From the NCBI RefSeq assembly GCF_005281835.1, contig NZ_RZIS01000010.1, positions 62,001 to 126,000 of the forward strand: DNA of 64,000 bases, in the 5' to 3' direction. The position numbers were made by a program, and so were the translations under genes. The notes beneath the pieces were generated by a model. That model was not told the origin of the DNA, did not search any database, and saw only the letters and a program-made list of their open reading frames with translations. Below are positions 41,235-49,803 of the stretch, piece by piece (the first letter of the stretch is position 1; each line of letters starts with the position of its first letter). This DNA is from Vibrio profundi (lineage in GTDB: Bacteria; Pseudomonadota; Gammaproteobacteria; Enterobacterales; Vibrionaceae).

Positions 41235-42509
41235 ATGGATAAATCGCTCTCAAGTAAGATTTTTGTAGGCTTGTTCGCCGGCCTACTTATTGGTACTGCT
41301 ATTCAGTATCTTTTTAACGGTATTGCAGTATTTGATACTTATCTGCTAGGTCTAGCAGAAGGTGTCGGCGGTATGTTTGTTTCATTAATCAAACTACTGG
41401 TTGTTCCACTGGTTTACGTTTCTATCGTATGTGGAATTGTTGAGCTGAAAGACATTCGCTCATTCGGTCGTCTAGGTGGTAAAACTTTTGCTCTTTACAT
41501 TATTAACACCATCATCGCGATCTCTGCTGCATTAACTGTTGGTCTTATCTTCCAGCCAGGTGCTGGCGCAGACCTTGCGGGTACGATTTCTGAAACGGTT
41601 CAGTTAACGACAACTGAAACGCCAGACATCTTCTCTCTAGTAGTGAACATCGTTCCAAGCAACCCTGTTCAAGCGTTTGCAAGCGGCGACATGCTACAAA
41701 TCATCTTCATGGCAATTTTGACTGGTCTTGCTATCCAAGCTCTTGATTCTCGTGGTGGCCCAGCTATCAAGACTTTCAAAATGGCTAACGAAATCATGAT
41801 GAAGCTTATCGGCCTTGTGATGAGCCTAGCGCCATTCGGTGTATTCGCGTTGATGATTCAGCTTGGTGCAACGCTAGATGCAAACACGCTAATGTCTGTT
41901 GCGGGTTACGTAGCGCTAGTAGTCGCAATGCTAGTATTCTGGATTTTCTTCTTCTATCCAATGATGGTAGGTGCATTTACAGGTATTTCTCCTAAGCAGT
42001 TCCTACGTGCAACTCGTGAGCAGATCCTTTTCTCTCTATCGACTGCAAGCTCGAACGCAACAATTCCTGTAACAATGCGTACTTTGACTGAGAAACTAAG
42101 CGTTTCTAAGTCAGTAGCGGGCTTCGGTGTTCCACTTGGCGCAACAATGAACATGTCTGGTGTATCTATTTACATCGCATTGGCAACTATGTTCGTAGCA
42201 AACGCATTTGGTCAGCCAATCAACACTGCTGATATCTTCACTCTAGGTCTAACTATCTTGCTACTGTCTATCGGTGCTGGTGGTGTTCCTGGTGGTGGTG
42301 TTGTAATGGTAGGTGTTCTATTACACCAACTAGGTTTACCACCAGAAGGTCTAGCTATCATCGCTGCTGTTGACCGTATTAATGATATGTTCTGTACTTC
42401 TTCTAACGTTGTTGGTGATACTGCGGTAAACACTATCGTTGCGAAATCTGAGAACGAAATCGGTGTAGATAAAGAAGAATCAGCTGAACCAGTTCAAGCT
42501 AATGCTTAA
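41235..42509 (+). CDS. Dicarboxylate/amino-acid:cation symporter (DAACS family)
   Basis: Started at the ATG at 41,235 with the ribosome-binding site GGAGAAG, the product is 424 residues. The longer frame from 41,124 adds 37 residues with no support. It is a glutamate-transporter-fold protein with eight membrane helices and two hairpins: LIKLLVVPLVYVSI, the serine-rich SLSTASSNATIPVT, MNMSGVSIYIALATMF, and DRINDMFCTSSNVVGD. Family members import glutamate, aspartate or C4-dicarboxylates with Na+ or H+. The substrate is not resolved. It is a single gene between grpE and dnaK, an inserted transporter in an otherwise chaperone locus. Confidence 0.9.
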   Translation: MDKSLSSKIFVGLFAGLLIGTAIQYLFNGIAVFDTYLLGLAEGVGGMFVSLIKLLVVPLVYVSIVCGIVELKDIRSFGRLGGKTFALYIINTIIAISAALTVGLIFQPGAGADLAGTISETVQLTTTETPDIFSLVVNIVPSNPVQAFASGDMLQIIFMAILTGLAIQALDSRGGPAIKTFKMANEIMMKLIGLVMSLAPFGVFALMIQLGATLDANTLMSVAGYVALVVAMLVFWIFFFYPMMVGAFTGISPKQFLRATREQILFSLSTASSNATIPVTMRTLTEKLSVSKSVAGFGVPLGATMNMSGVSIYIALATMFVANAFGQPINTADIFTLGLTILLLSIGAGGVPGGGVVMVGVLLHQLGLPPEGLAIIAAVDRINDMFCTSSNVVGDTAVNTIVAKSENEIGVDKEESAEPVQANA

Positions 42510-42530
42510 TTAAGTAACCTACTTAATATG

Positions 42531-42557
42531 AAACGGAGCCACTCGGCTCCGTTTTTC
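42531..42557 (+). terminator. Rho-independent terminator
   Basis: AAACGGAGCC pairs with GGCTCCGTTT around ACTC and is followed by a short T-run. Confidence 0.88.
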
Positions 42558-42612
42558 GTTTTTATGTGCATTGAGGCATTTAGAAATAATTTAAAAAAAT
42601 TCAAAAAGTGCC

Positions 42613-42640
42613 CTTGAAATGGCTTCGCACGCCCTTATCT
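42613..42640 (+). promoter_or_regulatory. Sigma-32 (heat-shock) promoter of dnaK
   Basis: CTTGAA, then 13 bp, then CCCTTATCT, a near match to the RpoH consensus, about 120 bp upstream of dnaK. The leader after it contains short hairpins (AGGG/CCCT near 42,688 and CCCAC/GTGGG near 42,710). Confidence 0.8.
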
Positions 42641-42762
42641 ATTGGGCATACGAAAGCAAAACATTGCATTTTAATTTTGTGTATTAGGGTTGAATCCCTG
42701 ATTACCACCCCCACATAGTGGGTATAGCAAAAACTAAATAGAATTTATTCGGAGATAGCCTG

Positions 42763-44679
42763 ATGGGTCGAATCATTGGTATTGATTTAGGTACTACTAA
42801 CTCTTGTGTTGCTGTTCTTGACGGCGACGCACCACGCGTAATTGAAAATGCTGAAGGCGAACGTACAACAGCATCTGTAATCGCATATACAGACGGCGAA
42901 ACGCTAGTTGGTCAACCTGCGAAACGTCAAGCGGTAACTAACCCTCAAAACACACTATTCGCTATCAAGCGTCTAATCGGTCGTCGTTTTGAAGATGAAG
43001 AAGTTCAGCGTGATATCGAAATCATGCCTTTCAACATTGTTAAGGCTGACAACGGTGATGCATGGGTAGAAGCGCAAGGCCAAAAAATGGCTGCTCCTCA
43101 AGTATCTGCTGAAGTTCTTAAGAAAATGAAGAAAACAGCTGAAGACTTCTTAGGCGAAGAAGTAACTGGCGCAGTTGTTACTGTTCCTGCTTACTTCAAC
43201 GATGCTCAACGTCAAGCAACTAAAGATGCTGGTCGTATTGCTGGTCTTGATGTTAAACGTATCATCAACGAACCAACTGCAGCTGCACTAGCTTACGGTC
43301 TAGACAAAAAAGGCGGCGACCGCACTATCGCTGTTTACGACCTTGGTGGTGGTACTTTCGATATCTCTATCATCGAGATTGACGAAGTTGAAGGCGAGAA
43401 GACTTTCGAAGTTCTTTCTACTAACGGTGACACTCACCTAGGTGGTGAAGATTTCGATAACCGTATGATCAACTACCTAGTAGATGAGTTCAAGAAAGAG
43501 CAAGGCATCGATCTTAAAACTGATCCACTAGCAATGCAGCGTGTTAAAGAAGCAGCGGAAAAAGCGAAAATCGAGCTTTCTTCTACTACTCAAACTGACG
43601 TAAACCTACCTTACGTTACTGCTGATGCGACTGGTCCTAAGCACATGAACATCAAAGTGACTCGTGCGAAGCTTGAGTCTCTAGTTGAAGACCTAGTACA
43701 ACGTTCTCTTGAGCCTCTAAAAGTTGCTCTAGCGGATGCTGATTTATCTGTAGGCGAAATCACTGACGTTATCCTAGTTGGTGGTCAAACTCGTATGCCT
43801 ATGGTTCAAGCTAAAGTTGCTGAGTTCTTCGGTAAAGAAGCTCGTAAAGACGTAAACCCTGACGAAGCAGTAGCAATGGGTGCTGCAGTTCAAGGTGGTG
43901 TACTAGCTGGTGACGTTAAAGACGTACTACTTCTAGACGTTACTCCTCTATCTTTCGGTATCGAAACGATGGGTGGCGTAATGACTAAGCTAATCGAGAA
44001 AAACACAACTATCCCTACAAAAGCGGATCAAGTGTTCTCTACAGCTGAAGACAACCAAAGCGCGGTAACTATCCACGTACTACAAGGTGAGCGTAAGCAA
44101 GCGACTTACAACAAGTCTCTTGGTCAGTTCAACCTAGAAGGTATCCAACCAGCACCACGTGGCATGCCACAAATCGAAGTAACTTTCGACCTAGATGCTG
44201 ACGGTATCCTAAACGTATCTGCGAAAGATAAAGCGACGGGTAAAGAGCAGAAGATCACTATCCAAGCATCAGGCGGTCTGTCTGAGGAAGAGATCGAAGC
44301 AATGGTACAAGAAGCAGAAGCTAACAAAGAAGCGGACAAGAAGTTCGAAGAGTTAGTAACTGCACGTAACCAAGCTGACCAAATGATCCACGGCACTAAG
44401 AAGCAAGTAGAAGAAGCTGGTGAAGCTCTACCTGCAGACGAGAAAGAGAAGATCGAAGCGGCTATCGCAGCACTAGAAGAAGTTAAATCTGGTGATGACA
44501 AAGAAGCTATCGATGCAAAAGTTCAAGAACTTATGCAAGCTGCTCAAAAGCTAATGGAAATTGCTCAACAGCAAGCTCAAGCACAGCAAGCAGCTGGCGC
44601 GGAAGCGGGCGAGCAACCTAAGCAAGACGACGATGTTGTTGACGCTGAATTCGAAGAAGTTAAAGACGAGAAGAAGTAA
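42763..44679 (+). CDS. dnaK: Chaperone DnaK (Hsp70)
   Basis: This 638-residue protein is the usual length for gammaproteobacterial DnaK. The N-terminal ATPase domain starts GRIIGIDLGTTNSCVAVLDG and includes the phosphate-binding blocks VPAYFNDAQRQATKDAG and YDLGGGTFDISI. The substrate-binding domain lies at about 390-600, and the tail ends in the acidic EEVKDEKK. DnaK folds and protects client proteins in the cytosol with DnaJ and GrpE. Codon use is strongly biased, as expected for an abundant protein. The gene is preceded by a heat-shock promoter and followed by dnaJ. Confidence 0.98.
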   Translation: MGRIIGIDLGTTNSCVAVLDGDAPRVIENAEGERTTASVIAYTDGETLVGQPAKRQAVTNPQNTLFAIKRLIGRRFEDEEVQRDIEIMPFNIVKADNGDAWVEAQGQKMAAPQVSAEVLKKMKKTAEDFLGEEVTGAVVTVPAYFNDAQRQATKDAGRIAGLDVKRIINEPTAAALAYGLDKKGGDRTIAVYDLGGGTFDISIIEIDEVEGEKTFEVLSTNGDTHLGGEDFDNRMINYLVDEFKKEQGIDLKTDPLAMQRVKEAAEKAKIELSSTTQTDVNLPYVTADATGPKHMNIKVTRAKLESLVEDLVQRSLEPLKVALADADLSVGEITDVILVGGQTRMPMVQAKVAEFFGKEARKDVNPDEAVAMGAAVQGGVLAGDVKDVLLLDVTPLSFGIETMGGVMTKLIEKNTTIPTKADQVFSTAEDNQSAVTIHVLQGERKQATYNKSLGQFNLEGIQPAPRGMPQIEVTFDLDADGILNVSAKDKATGKEQKITIQASGGLSEEEIEAMVQEAEANKEADKKFEELVTARNQADQMIHGTKKQVEEAGEALPADEKEKIEAAIAALEEVKSGDDKEAIDAKVQELMQAAQKLMEIAQQQAQAQQAAGAEAGEQPKQDDDVVDAEFEEVKDEKK

Positions 44680-44732
44680 TTCTCCTTGCTAGGAAGCTTG
44701 CATAAAGCTTCCTTTCTTCATGAAATAGATTG

Positions 44733-44760
44733 CGGGCGTCAGAGGTAACTCTCACGCCCG
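44733..44760 (+). terminator. Hairpin between dnaK and dnaJ
   Basis: CGGGCGT pairs with ACGCCCG and encloses AGAG/CTCT. There is no strong T-run after it, so it may lower dnaJ expression relative to dnaK or stabilise the dnaK mRNA 3' end rather than fully terminate. Confidence 0.5.
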
Positions 44761-44782
44761 TAAATTTGTAATTAGGCTGTCG

Positions 44783-44835
44783 ATCTAGATAATAGCTTTA
44801 TTCGGTGTCGGAGCCGACAGAACTTTTATCTAGAT
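44783..44835. repeat. Nested inverted repeat upstream of dnaJ
   Basis: Outer arms ATCTAGATAA (44,783-44,792) and TTATCTAGAT (44,826-44,835) enclose an inner hairpin TGTCG-GAGC-CGACA (44,806-44,819). It lies 60 bp before the dnaJ start. Confidence 0.7.
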
Positions 44836-44895
44836 TGATACACAGACTACTGAAATAGATGATTCGGTAGTGGCAATTATTTGGTGACTTAGAAC

Positions 44896-46041
44896 ATGTC
44901 AAAACGTGATTTTTACGAAGTATTAGGCGTTAGCCGCGATGCATCAGAGCGCGATATTAAGAAAGCGTACAAGCGCTTAGCAATGAAATTCCACCCAGAT
45001 CGTAACCAGGGTGATGAGAGCGCTGCAGAAAAGTTTAAAGAAGTAAAATTAGCGTACGAAATTTTAACTGACTCTCAGAAGAAAGCAGCTTACGACCAAT
45101 ACGGCCATGCAGCCTTTGAACAAGGTGGAATGGGCGGTGGCGGCGGCTTCGGCGGTGGTCAAGGCGATTTCGGTGACATCTTTGGTGACGTGTTTGGCGA
45201 TATCTTTGGTGGCGGCCGTCGTGGCGGTGGTCAACAACGTGCTCAACGTGGCGCAGATTTACGTTACAACATGGAGCTATCTCTTGAAGAAGCTGTTCGT
45301 GGTTGTTCTAAAGAAATTGAAGTACCGACATTAGTTGAATGTGATACGTGTGACGGTAGTGGCGCGAAAAAAGGTTCTTCTGCGACAACTTGTGGCACTT
45401 GTCATGGTCATGGCCAGGTTCAAATGCGTCAAGGCTTCTTCGCTGTACAGCAAACATGTCCTACATGTAGCGGCAAAGGCAAGATCATTAAAGACCCATG
45501 TAATTCTTGTCACGGTCAAGGTCGTAAACAGAAAACGAAAACACTTAACGTTAAAATCCCATCAGGTGTGGATACTGGCGATCGCATTCGTTTGTCTGGC
45601 GAAGGCGAAGCGGGAGAAATGGGCGCACCAGCGGGTGACCTATACGTTCAGGTTCATGTAAAAGAGCACCACATCTTTGAACGCGATGGTAACAACTTGT
45701 ACTGTGAAGTACCGGTAAGTTTTGCGATGGCTGCATTAGGTGGTGAGGTTGAAGTACCTACCTTAGATGGTCGCGTTAACCTTAAAGTGCCAGAAGAGAC
45801 ACAAACAGGCCGTATGTTCCGTATGCGTGGCAAAGGCGTGAAAGGCGTTCGTGGCGGCGGTGTCGGTGACTTGATCGTTAAGTTAGTTATTGAAACTCCT
45901 GTGAAGCTAAGCTCACGTCAGAAAGAACTTTTAAAAGAGTTTGAAGAGACGTGTGGTGGTGAAGCGGCGAACAAGCATAAGCCGAAGTCTGAAGGCTTTT
46001 TCAATGGCGTGAAAAACTTCTTTGATGATCTAACCAAGTAA
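44896..46041 (+). CDS. dnaJ: Chaperone DnaJ (Hsp40)
   Basis: This 381-residue class A J-protein has an N-terminal J domain with HPD (FHPDRNQG), a Gly/Phe-rich linker at about 75-115, and four zinc-binding repeats: CDTCDGSG, CGTCHGHG, CPTCSGKG and CNSCHGQG. The C-terminal beta domains bind substrate. DnaJ stimulates DnaK ATPase and delivers unfolded clients. It lies 216 bp after dnaK, with a structured intergenic region between, and is followed by its own terminator. Confidence 0.98.
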   Translation: MSKRDFYEVLGVSRDASERDIKKAYKRLAMKFHPDRNQGDESAAEKFKEVKLAYEILTDSQKKAAYDQYGHAAFEQGGMGGGGGFGGGQGDFGDIFGDVFGDIFGGGRRGGGQQRAQRGADLRYNMELSLEEAVRGCSKEIEVPTLVECDTCDGSGAKKGSSATTCGTCHGHGQVQMRQGFFAVQQTCPTCSGKGKIIKDPCNSCHGQGRKQKTKTLNVKIPSGVDTGDRIRLSGEGEAGEMGAPAGDLYVQVHVKEHHIFERDGNNLYCEVPVSFAMAALGGEVEVPTLDGRVNLKVPEETQTGRMFRMRGKGVKGVRGGGVGDLIVKLVIETPVKLSSRQKELLKEFEETCGGEAANKHKPKSEGFFNGVKNFFDDLTK

Positions 46042-46062
46042 TTATTGGTTTAGTTCAGTTTC

Positions 46063-46089
46063 AAAAGCCCGCATTATGCGGGCTTTTTT
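46063..46089. terminator. Rho-independent terminator after dnaJ
   Basis: AAAAGCCCGCAT pairs with ATGCGGGCTTTT and a T-run follows. It lies between convergent dnaJ and the pilin gene. Confidence 0.9.
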
Positions 46090-46120
46090 GTTTTTAAAGA
46101 GCGTAAATTCGACTGTTATG

Positions 46121-46552
46121 TTATTTCCAACAATCACTTGGTGTTTGTACCCCTGTGTGGGATAAGGTGATCTTATCTGTACCAACCTCTAAGCATGGAT
46201 CTTGTTCTTGGGGCCCAAGCGGATCTGCAATCACGGTATAGGCGGTTAACGCAGTAGAGATAGTCAGTGTAAATCGAGACGTATCAATCTCACAAAATGC
46301 GCAGGTACTGCCTGAAATGATCCCTTCAGCGGCAGAAATATAGTTCGTTCGATAATTGCTTTCTACTTGTAGTTGAATTTTTGCTAAATCAGCAAGTGCT
46401 ACCGTACGCTGAGACTTGAGCATATGGTCGGTGTAATTCGGATAGGCAATGGCTGCCAAGGTGGCGAGAATCGCTACGACTATCAATAATTCGAGCAATG
46501 TCATTCCTTTCACTTCCCCTTTGTTGGTGTTGCAGCCATTTTTTCGAATCAT
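46121..46552 (-). CDS. Type IV pilin-like protein (PilE family)
   Basis: Started at the ATG at 46,552, preceded by GGAAGGA, the product is 143 residues; the longer frame would begin with TTG. A class III prepilin leader ends in KG, and the mature part starts with the hydrophobic MTLLELLIVVAILATLAAIA, with Glu at +5. It has cysteines near the middle (STCAFCEID) and near the C-terminus (DPCLEVG, SDCWK) that could form the disulfide loop. The adjacent divergent gene cluster encodes minor pilins. In V. cholerae the matching locus (next to dnaJ) is part of the DNA-uptake pilus set. Confidence 0.85.
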   Translation of the reverse strand: MIRKNGCNTNKGEVKGMTLLELLIVVAILATLAAIAYPNYTDHMLKSQRTVALADLAKIQLQVESNYRTNYISAAEGIISGSTCAFCEIDTSRFTLTISTALTAYTVIADPLGPQEQDPCLEVGTDKITLSHTGVQTPSDCWK

Positions 46553-46654
46553 TTCTAGTAGTCCTTCCAATTTGTTCTACCTATTTTTTATAGCTGCTAG
46601 CATCACTTCAAGGCTTATTTCAATCGTAATTTCAATTACATAGGATTTTGGGAA

Positions 46655-47152
46655 ATGACTCGCGGGTTTACTCTTTTAGAGCTGTTAATCACTATTTCGC
46701 TCATGATGATCTTGCTTGCTTCTGCAGCCCCAAGCTTTAGTTCGGTTATTAAAACAGTGAAGGTTCAGCGGCTGGCGTCTGAATTAAATGGTTTTCTGGT
46801 GCAGGCTAAATCAGAAGCGGTGAATCGAAATGAAGATTTGTGGGTGAAGTTTTCTTTTAGTAAAGATGATCCACAGGCCGCGGGCACATGGTATTTGGAT
46901 ATGATTAACTCAGCTAATGAAGTGTTATTTCAGCTTGATGGTACACCGTTTAGCGATATTAATATTAGCCATAGTTATTCTTCTCAAAAGATAAAATTTG
47001 AGGGCATACGTGGGCGACCAAGTGCAGGAAACATTACGCTGACTTCTGACTCTATTTCAAACAACGCCTTAAAGTTGGTGCTATCTAACCCTCCCGGACG
47101 GATCAAGCTTTGTGGTTCAAGTAGTGAAGTGTATGACTACCCAAAATGCTAA
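46655..47152 (+). CDS. fimT: GspH/FimT-family pseudopilin
   Basis: This 165-residue protein has a short prepilin leader (MTRG) and a mature N-terminal helix FTLLELLITISLMMILL with Glu at +5. A GspH-type globular domain follows, with LNGFLVQAKSEAVNRNEDLWV and the closing block GRIKLCGSS. It is probably a minor pilin that primes pilus assembly. It is the first gene of a run with pilW-, pilX- and pilV-like genes, and its end overlaps the next start by 20 bp. Confidence 0.82.
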   Translation: MTRGFTLLELLITISLMMILLASAAPSFSSVIKTVKVQRLASELNGFLVQAKSEAVNRNEDLWVKFSFSKDDPQAAGTWYLDMINSANEVLFQLDGTPFSDINISHSYSSQKIKFEGIRGRPSAGNITLTSDSISNNALKLVLSNPPGRIKLCGSSSEVYDYPKC

Positions 47153-47759
47153 CGTGAGTGCATTGTCGAGCCAACGCGGGGCGACATTAGTTGAGTTGTT
47201 GGTTTCTTCGGCACTCGGTATTTTCGCGATTGGAACAATAGGGAGTATTTTTGTTACCGGACAAAACGTAGCGAAAGACAAAGGTTTAGAACTGCTGCTA
47301 TTGCAGAATTTAACCAGCACTATGCAAGTGATGAAAGAGGACATTCAACGAGCGGGTTACGATGGCTTAAATGGACAGTCCCTCAAACTGTCGGGCTCGG
47401 TGGACACGATTCAGCTTAGTGGGAGCTCTGCAATAGGCTTTGTTTATTACTTGGAAGGCTCAAACAATAATAAAGACTTTCGAAATATCGTTTATCGAAA
47501 AAATGGCTCGCGACTCCAAATTTGCGAGAAAGGAACGGTTTCAGCTGCTAGCTTGCTTACGCTCAGTGATGTTACTACTTGCCATTCTTTGTTGGATGAG
47601 AAGATTATCCAAGTAGATGAGTTTTTGACACAGTCCTCTCAGCTATCTTTCGGAGGGATAAGTTCAACTGTTACAGATATTTCGATTCAAGCATCTATCC
47701 CTTCTGCGAACTTATCTCAGACAGTTACCATTAAAGTTAAGCAGAGGAATTGGCAGTAA
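47133..47759 (+). CDS. pilW: PilW-family minor pilin
   Basis: Started at the ATG at 47,133, inside the end of the fimT-like gene, the product is 208 residues. The prepilin cleavage site QRG is followed by ATLVELLVSSALGIFAIG, with Glu at +5. The long leader before it (about 16 residues) is typical of PilW. Further on, MKEDIQRAGYDG is the usual PilW block and TVTIKVKQRNWQ ends it. The stop codon TAATG overlaps the start of the next gene, so translation is coupled. Confidence 0.82.
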   Translation: MTTQNANVSALSSQRGATLVELLVSSALGIFAIGTIGSIFVTGQNVAKDKGLELLLLQNLTSTMQVMKEDIQRAGYDGLNGQSLKLSGSVDTIQLSGSSAIGFVYYLEGSNNNKDFRNIVYRKNGSRLQICEKGTVSAASLLTLSDVTTCHSLLDEKIIQVDEFLTQSSQLSFGGISSTVTDISIQASIPSANLSQTVTIKVKQRNWQ

Positions 47760-49090
47760 TGCGAGCTGAAGTTGAGCGTGGCTTCATCACGTTGTTAATG
47801 ACATCCGTTCTTCTTGTTGGAGTCCTGATCATAACGTTAGGCCACTATCGTACTGTTTTTCATCAAATCAAAGTCGCTCAGAACGAAGTAAGCGGAAGAA
47901 AAGCACATTGGAAAGCCGAAGCGGGGATTGAATGTACCTATTCCTATTTACGCACGACGGGCAAAACCATCTCTGACCTTAAAACGTCAGCGACGAATGC
48001 GGCTGACTATCTCACTTTCTGTTCACCTTATTCCACATCACCCAACCTAGATATAGTCGATACAAGTTCGGCCAATGCTTATACCGTGAGTGCCTCCGTT
48101 AATAATTATGCTTTGCATAAAACGGTTCTTGAACTGTCTTTAACAGGGGCTGGTGCGATTCAATCAACAGGGCCAATAGAACTGGTCGGCACTGTTAGTA
48201 TTAAACCTACCGCGAAAGCTGCGCCTTTATCGGGCAATGAATACGAATGTGTCAGTGTTGCGTTTGCCGATGAGTTCACCTATCGATATGACGCTACTCA
48301 TGGAGACTCTGGACAAGCACAAGGGTTAGAGGTGCTAGATCCAAGTGCGGATGGACCATTTAGCGGATTCAATGGCGTATGCCATGAAGACTATAAAACG
48401 ATAATACCGAAAGCGACGGGAAGTGTGTATTCAATGTATGCCCCTGATCTTCATGGCACAAATCCAGCTCCGTTTGAAAAGGATTTTAATCCTGATCCAA
48501 ATTTGAACCCGTTTCCCACTTTCTTCGGTTTACCTAAAACAGCACAAAACATCGAAGATTTATCTCAAGACACCGATAGGTTCACTCGTGTTGTGCTCTC
48601 TAATGCGACAAATTGTGGCACTGAGATTACTAATCACTTTACCGCCGGCCAAACGAAAGGACTTTGGATAAAAGGCAACTGCCATATTAACAGCGCAGTG
48701 GCAGCCATCAGTAATATGTCTCAGCTACTTGTTGTTCAAGATGGTGTGTTCGCACTCAATGGCGCAATGGCCTACAACGGCGTTATTTACCACTTAGTTG
48801 ATTATCAAAATACCGATGTGAAGAATCGCATCGATGACTTTTGGGAAGGGCTGGCGACTCCTAATGTGTTTGCTCCTTTCATTAAGCCTATTCACGATTC
48901 TAGTGTGCCGAATAAAAGCGTTGGTATTCAATTCGCGTCAGGGCTACCTGCCGGAGGCCTTATCTTTGATGCTCCATCAGGTGTTTCCACGATTGTTGGG
49001 GATATGGATTTAGATTTTCGTTCTGCAGCTAACCCAATCGATCCACCTCCAACATATGCGTGGCAAAAAGGTTCTTGGAATGATCTGTAA
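47759..49090 (+). CDS. PilX-like large minor pilin
   Basis: Started at the ATG overlapping the pilW stop, the product is 443 residues, much larger than its neighbours. The leader RAEVERG is followed by FITLLMTSVLLVGVLIITL, a prepilin-type helix, but the residue at +5 is Leu instead of Glu. A second conserved block KAHWKAEAGIECTYSYLR follows, as in PilX/VC0860-like proteins. The large C-terminal domain contains several cysteines and may sit at the pilus tip or bind DNA or surfaces. Its end overlaps the pilV-like start by 11 bp. Confidence 0.75.
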   Translation: MRAEVERGFITLLMTSVLLVGVLIITLGHYRTVFHQIKVAQNEVSGRKAHWKAEAGIECTYSYLRTTGKTISDLKTSATNAADYLTFCSPYSTSPNLDIVDTSSANAYTVSASVNNYALHKTVLELSLTGAGAIQSTGPIELVGTVSIKPTAKAAPLSGNEYECVSVAFADEFTYRYDATHGDSGQAQGLEVLDPSADGPFSGFNGVCHEDYKTIIPKATGSVYSMYAPDLHGTNPAPFEKDFNPDPNLNPFPTFFGLPKTAQNIEDLSQDTDRFTRVVLSNATNCGTEITNHFTAGQTKGLWIKGNCHINSAVAAISNMSQLLVVQDGVFALNGAMAYNGVIYHLVDYQNTDVKNRIDDFWEGLATPNVFAPFIKPIHDSSVPNKSVGIQFASGLPAGGLIFDAPSGVSTIVGDMDLDFRSAANPIDPPPTYAWQKGSWNDL

Positions 49091-49529
49091 ACAAAAAGGA
49101 TTCAGCTTAATAGAGGTGCTTATTTCATTTTTGTTAATTGGAGTGTCCGCTCTTGGTTTAGTGAAGTTGCAAGTCTATGTTGAACAAAAAGCCGACTACG
49201 CCATTCAAAGTATTGAAGCGTTGCATTTTGCAGAGCGGCAAATGGAGTATTACAGGACACGTGCAGAGAATGTAAGTGGCGCTGTAGGCTTGATTGCTTT
49301 TAGTGAGTTGGGTTTGGCGGAGCATTGCTTGAATGTAAGTCATACTAACTCGCTTAGTGGGCTAGCGGGTTCTGGTTATGACTACTCTTGTTCGGTTGTT
49401 GATGTTAGCGGGGTGTTATCTGGCGCATTAAAGAGTGTAAACGTGACGGTCACTTGGACAGATCGATTGAACATCACTCAGAGTTTAACCCTCGAAACCA
49501 TGTTGTCCAAATACAGTGAGTTTGATTGA
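49080..49529 (+). CDS. pilV: PilV-like minor pilin
   Basis: Started at the ATG at 49,080, inside the end of the previous gene, the product is 149 residues. Cleavage at KQKG leaves FSLIEVLISFLLIGVSALG, with Glu at +5, and then LVKLQVYVEQKADYAI, the common PilV layout. The block DRLNITQSLTLET near the end matches the family. It is the last gene of the minor-pilin operon and has no terminator hairpin that I can see immediately after it. Confidence 0.82.
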   Translation: MICKQKGFSLIEVLISFLLIGVSALGLVKLQVYVEQKADYAIQSIEALHFAERQMEYYRTRAENVSGAVGLIAFSELGLAEHCLNVSHTNSLSGLAGSGYDYSCSVVDVSGVLSGALKSVNVTVTWTDRLNITQSLTLETMLSKYSEFD

Positions 49530-49803
49530 TTCATACTGATAATAATCTCAATGTGATGATAGTTTGCATCCCTCAGACATTGTTTGCGTGCTGGTTAAAT
49601 AACTGTATATGAAATGGTGTTTTTATTGTTTTTAGGTTGTTGTGCAACTATGGCTTTTTTGCAAAATATGTCTCCATTTATGGAAAAGTTGGTGGGATCT
49701 TGTGCTTTTTATTGGTTCTTTTAATAGAATATGTGCTGTACCAATAGGTCATGGTCATTACTTTTATTAGACCTAAATAAACAACATCACATATGGAGTT
49801 ACG

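Noticed and set aside
42660..42762. RNA thermometer in the dnaK leader
   Set aside because: Small hairpins exist, but none clearly covers the ribosome-binding site, and a sigma-32-type promoter already explains heat control.
44124..44501. Reverse 125-codon frame within dnaK
   Set aside because: A shadow of the strongly biased dnaK codons; the serine/alanine-rich product is typical of such antisense frames.
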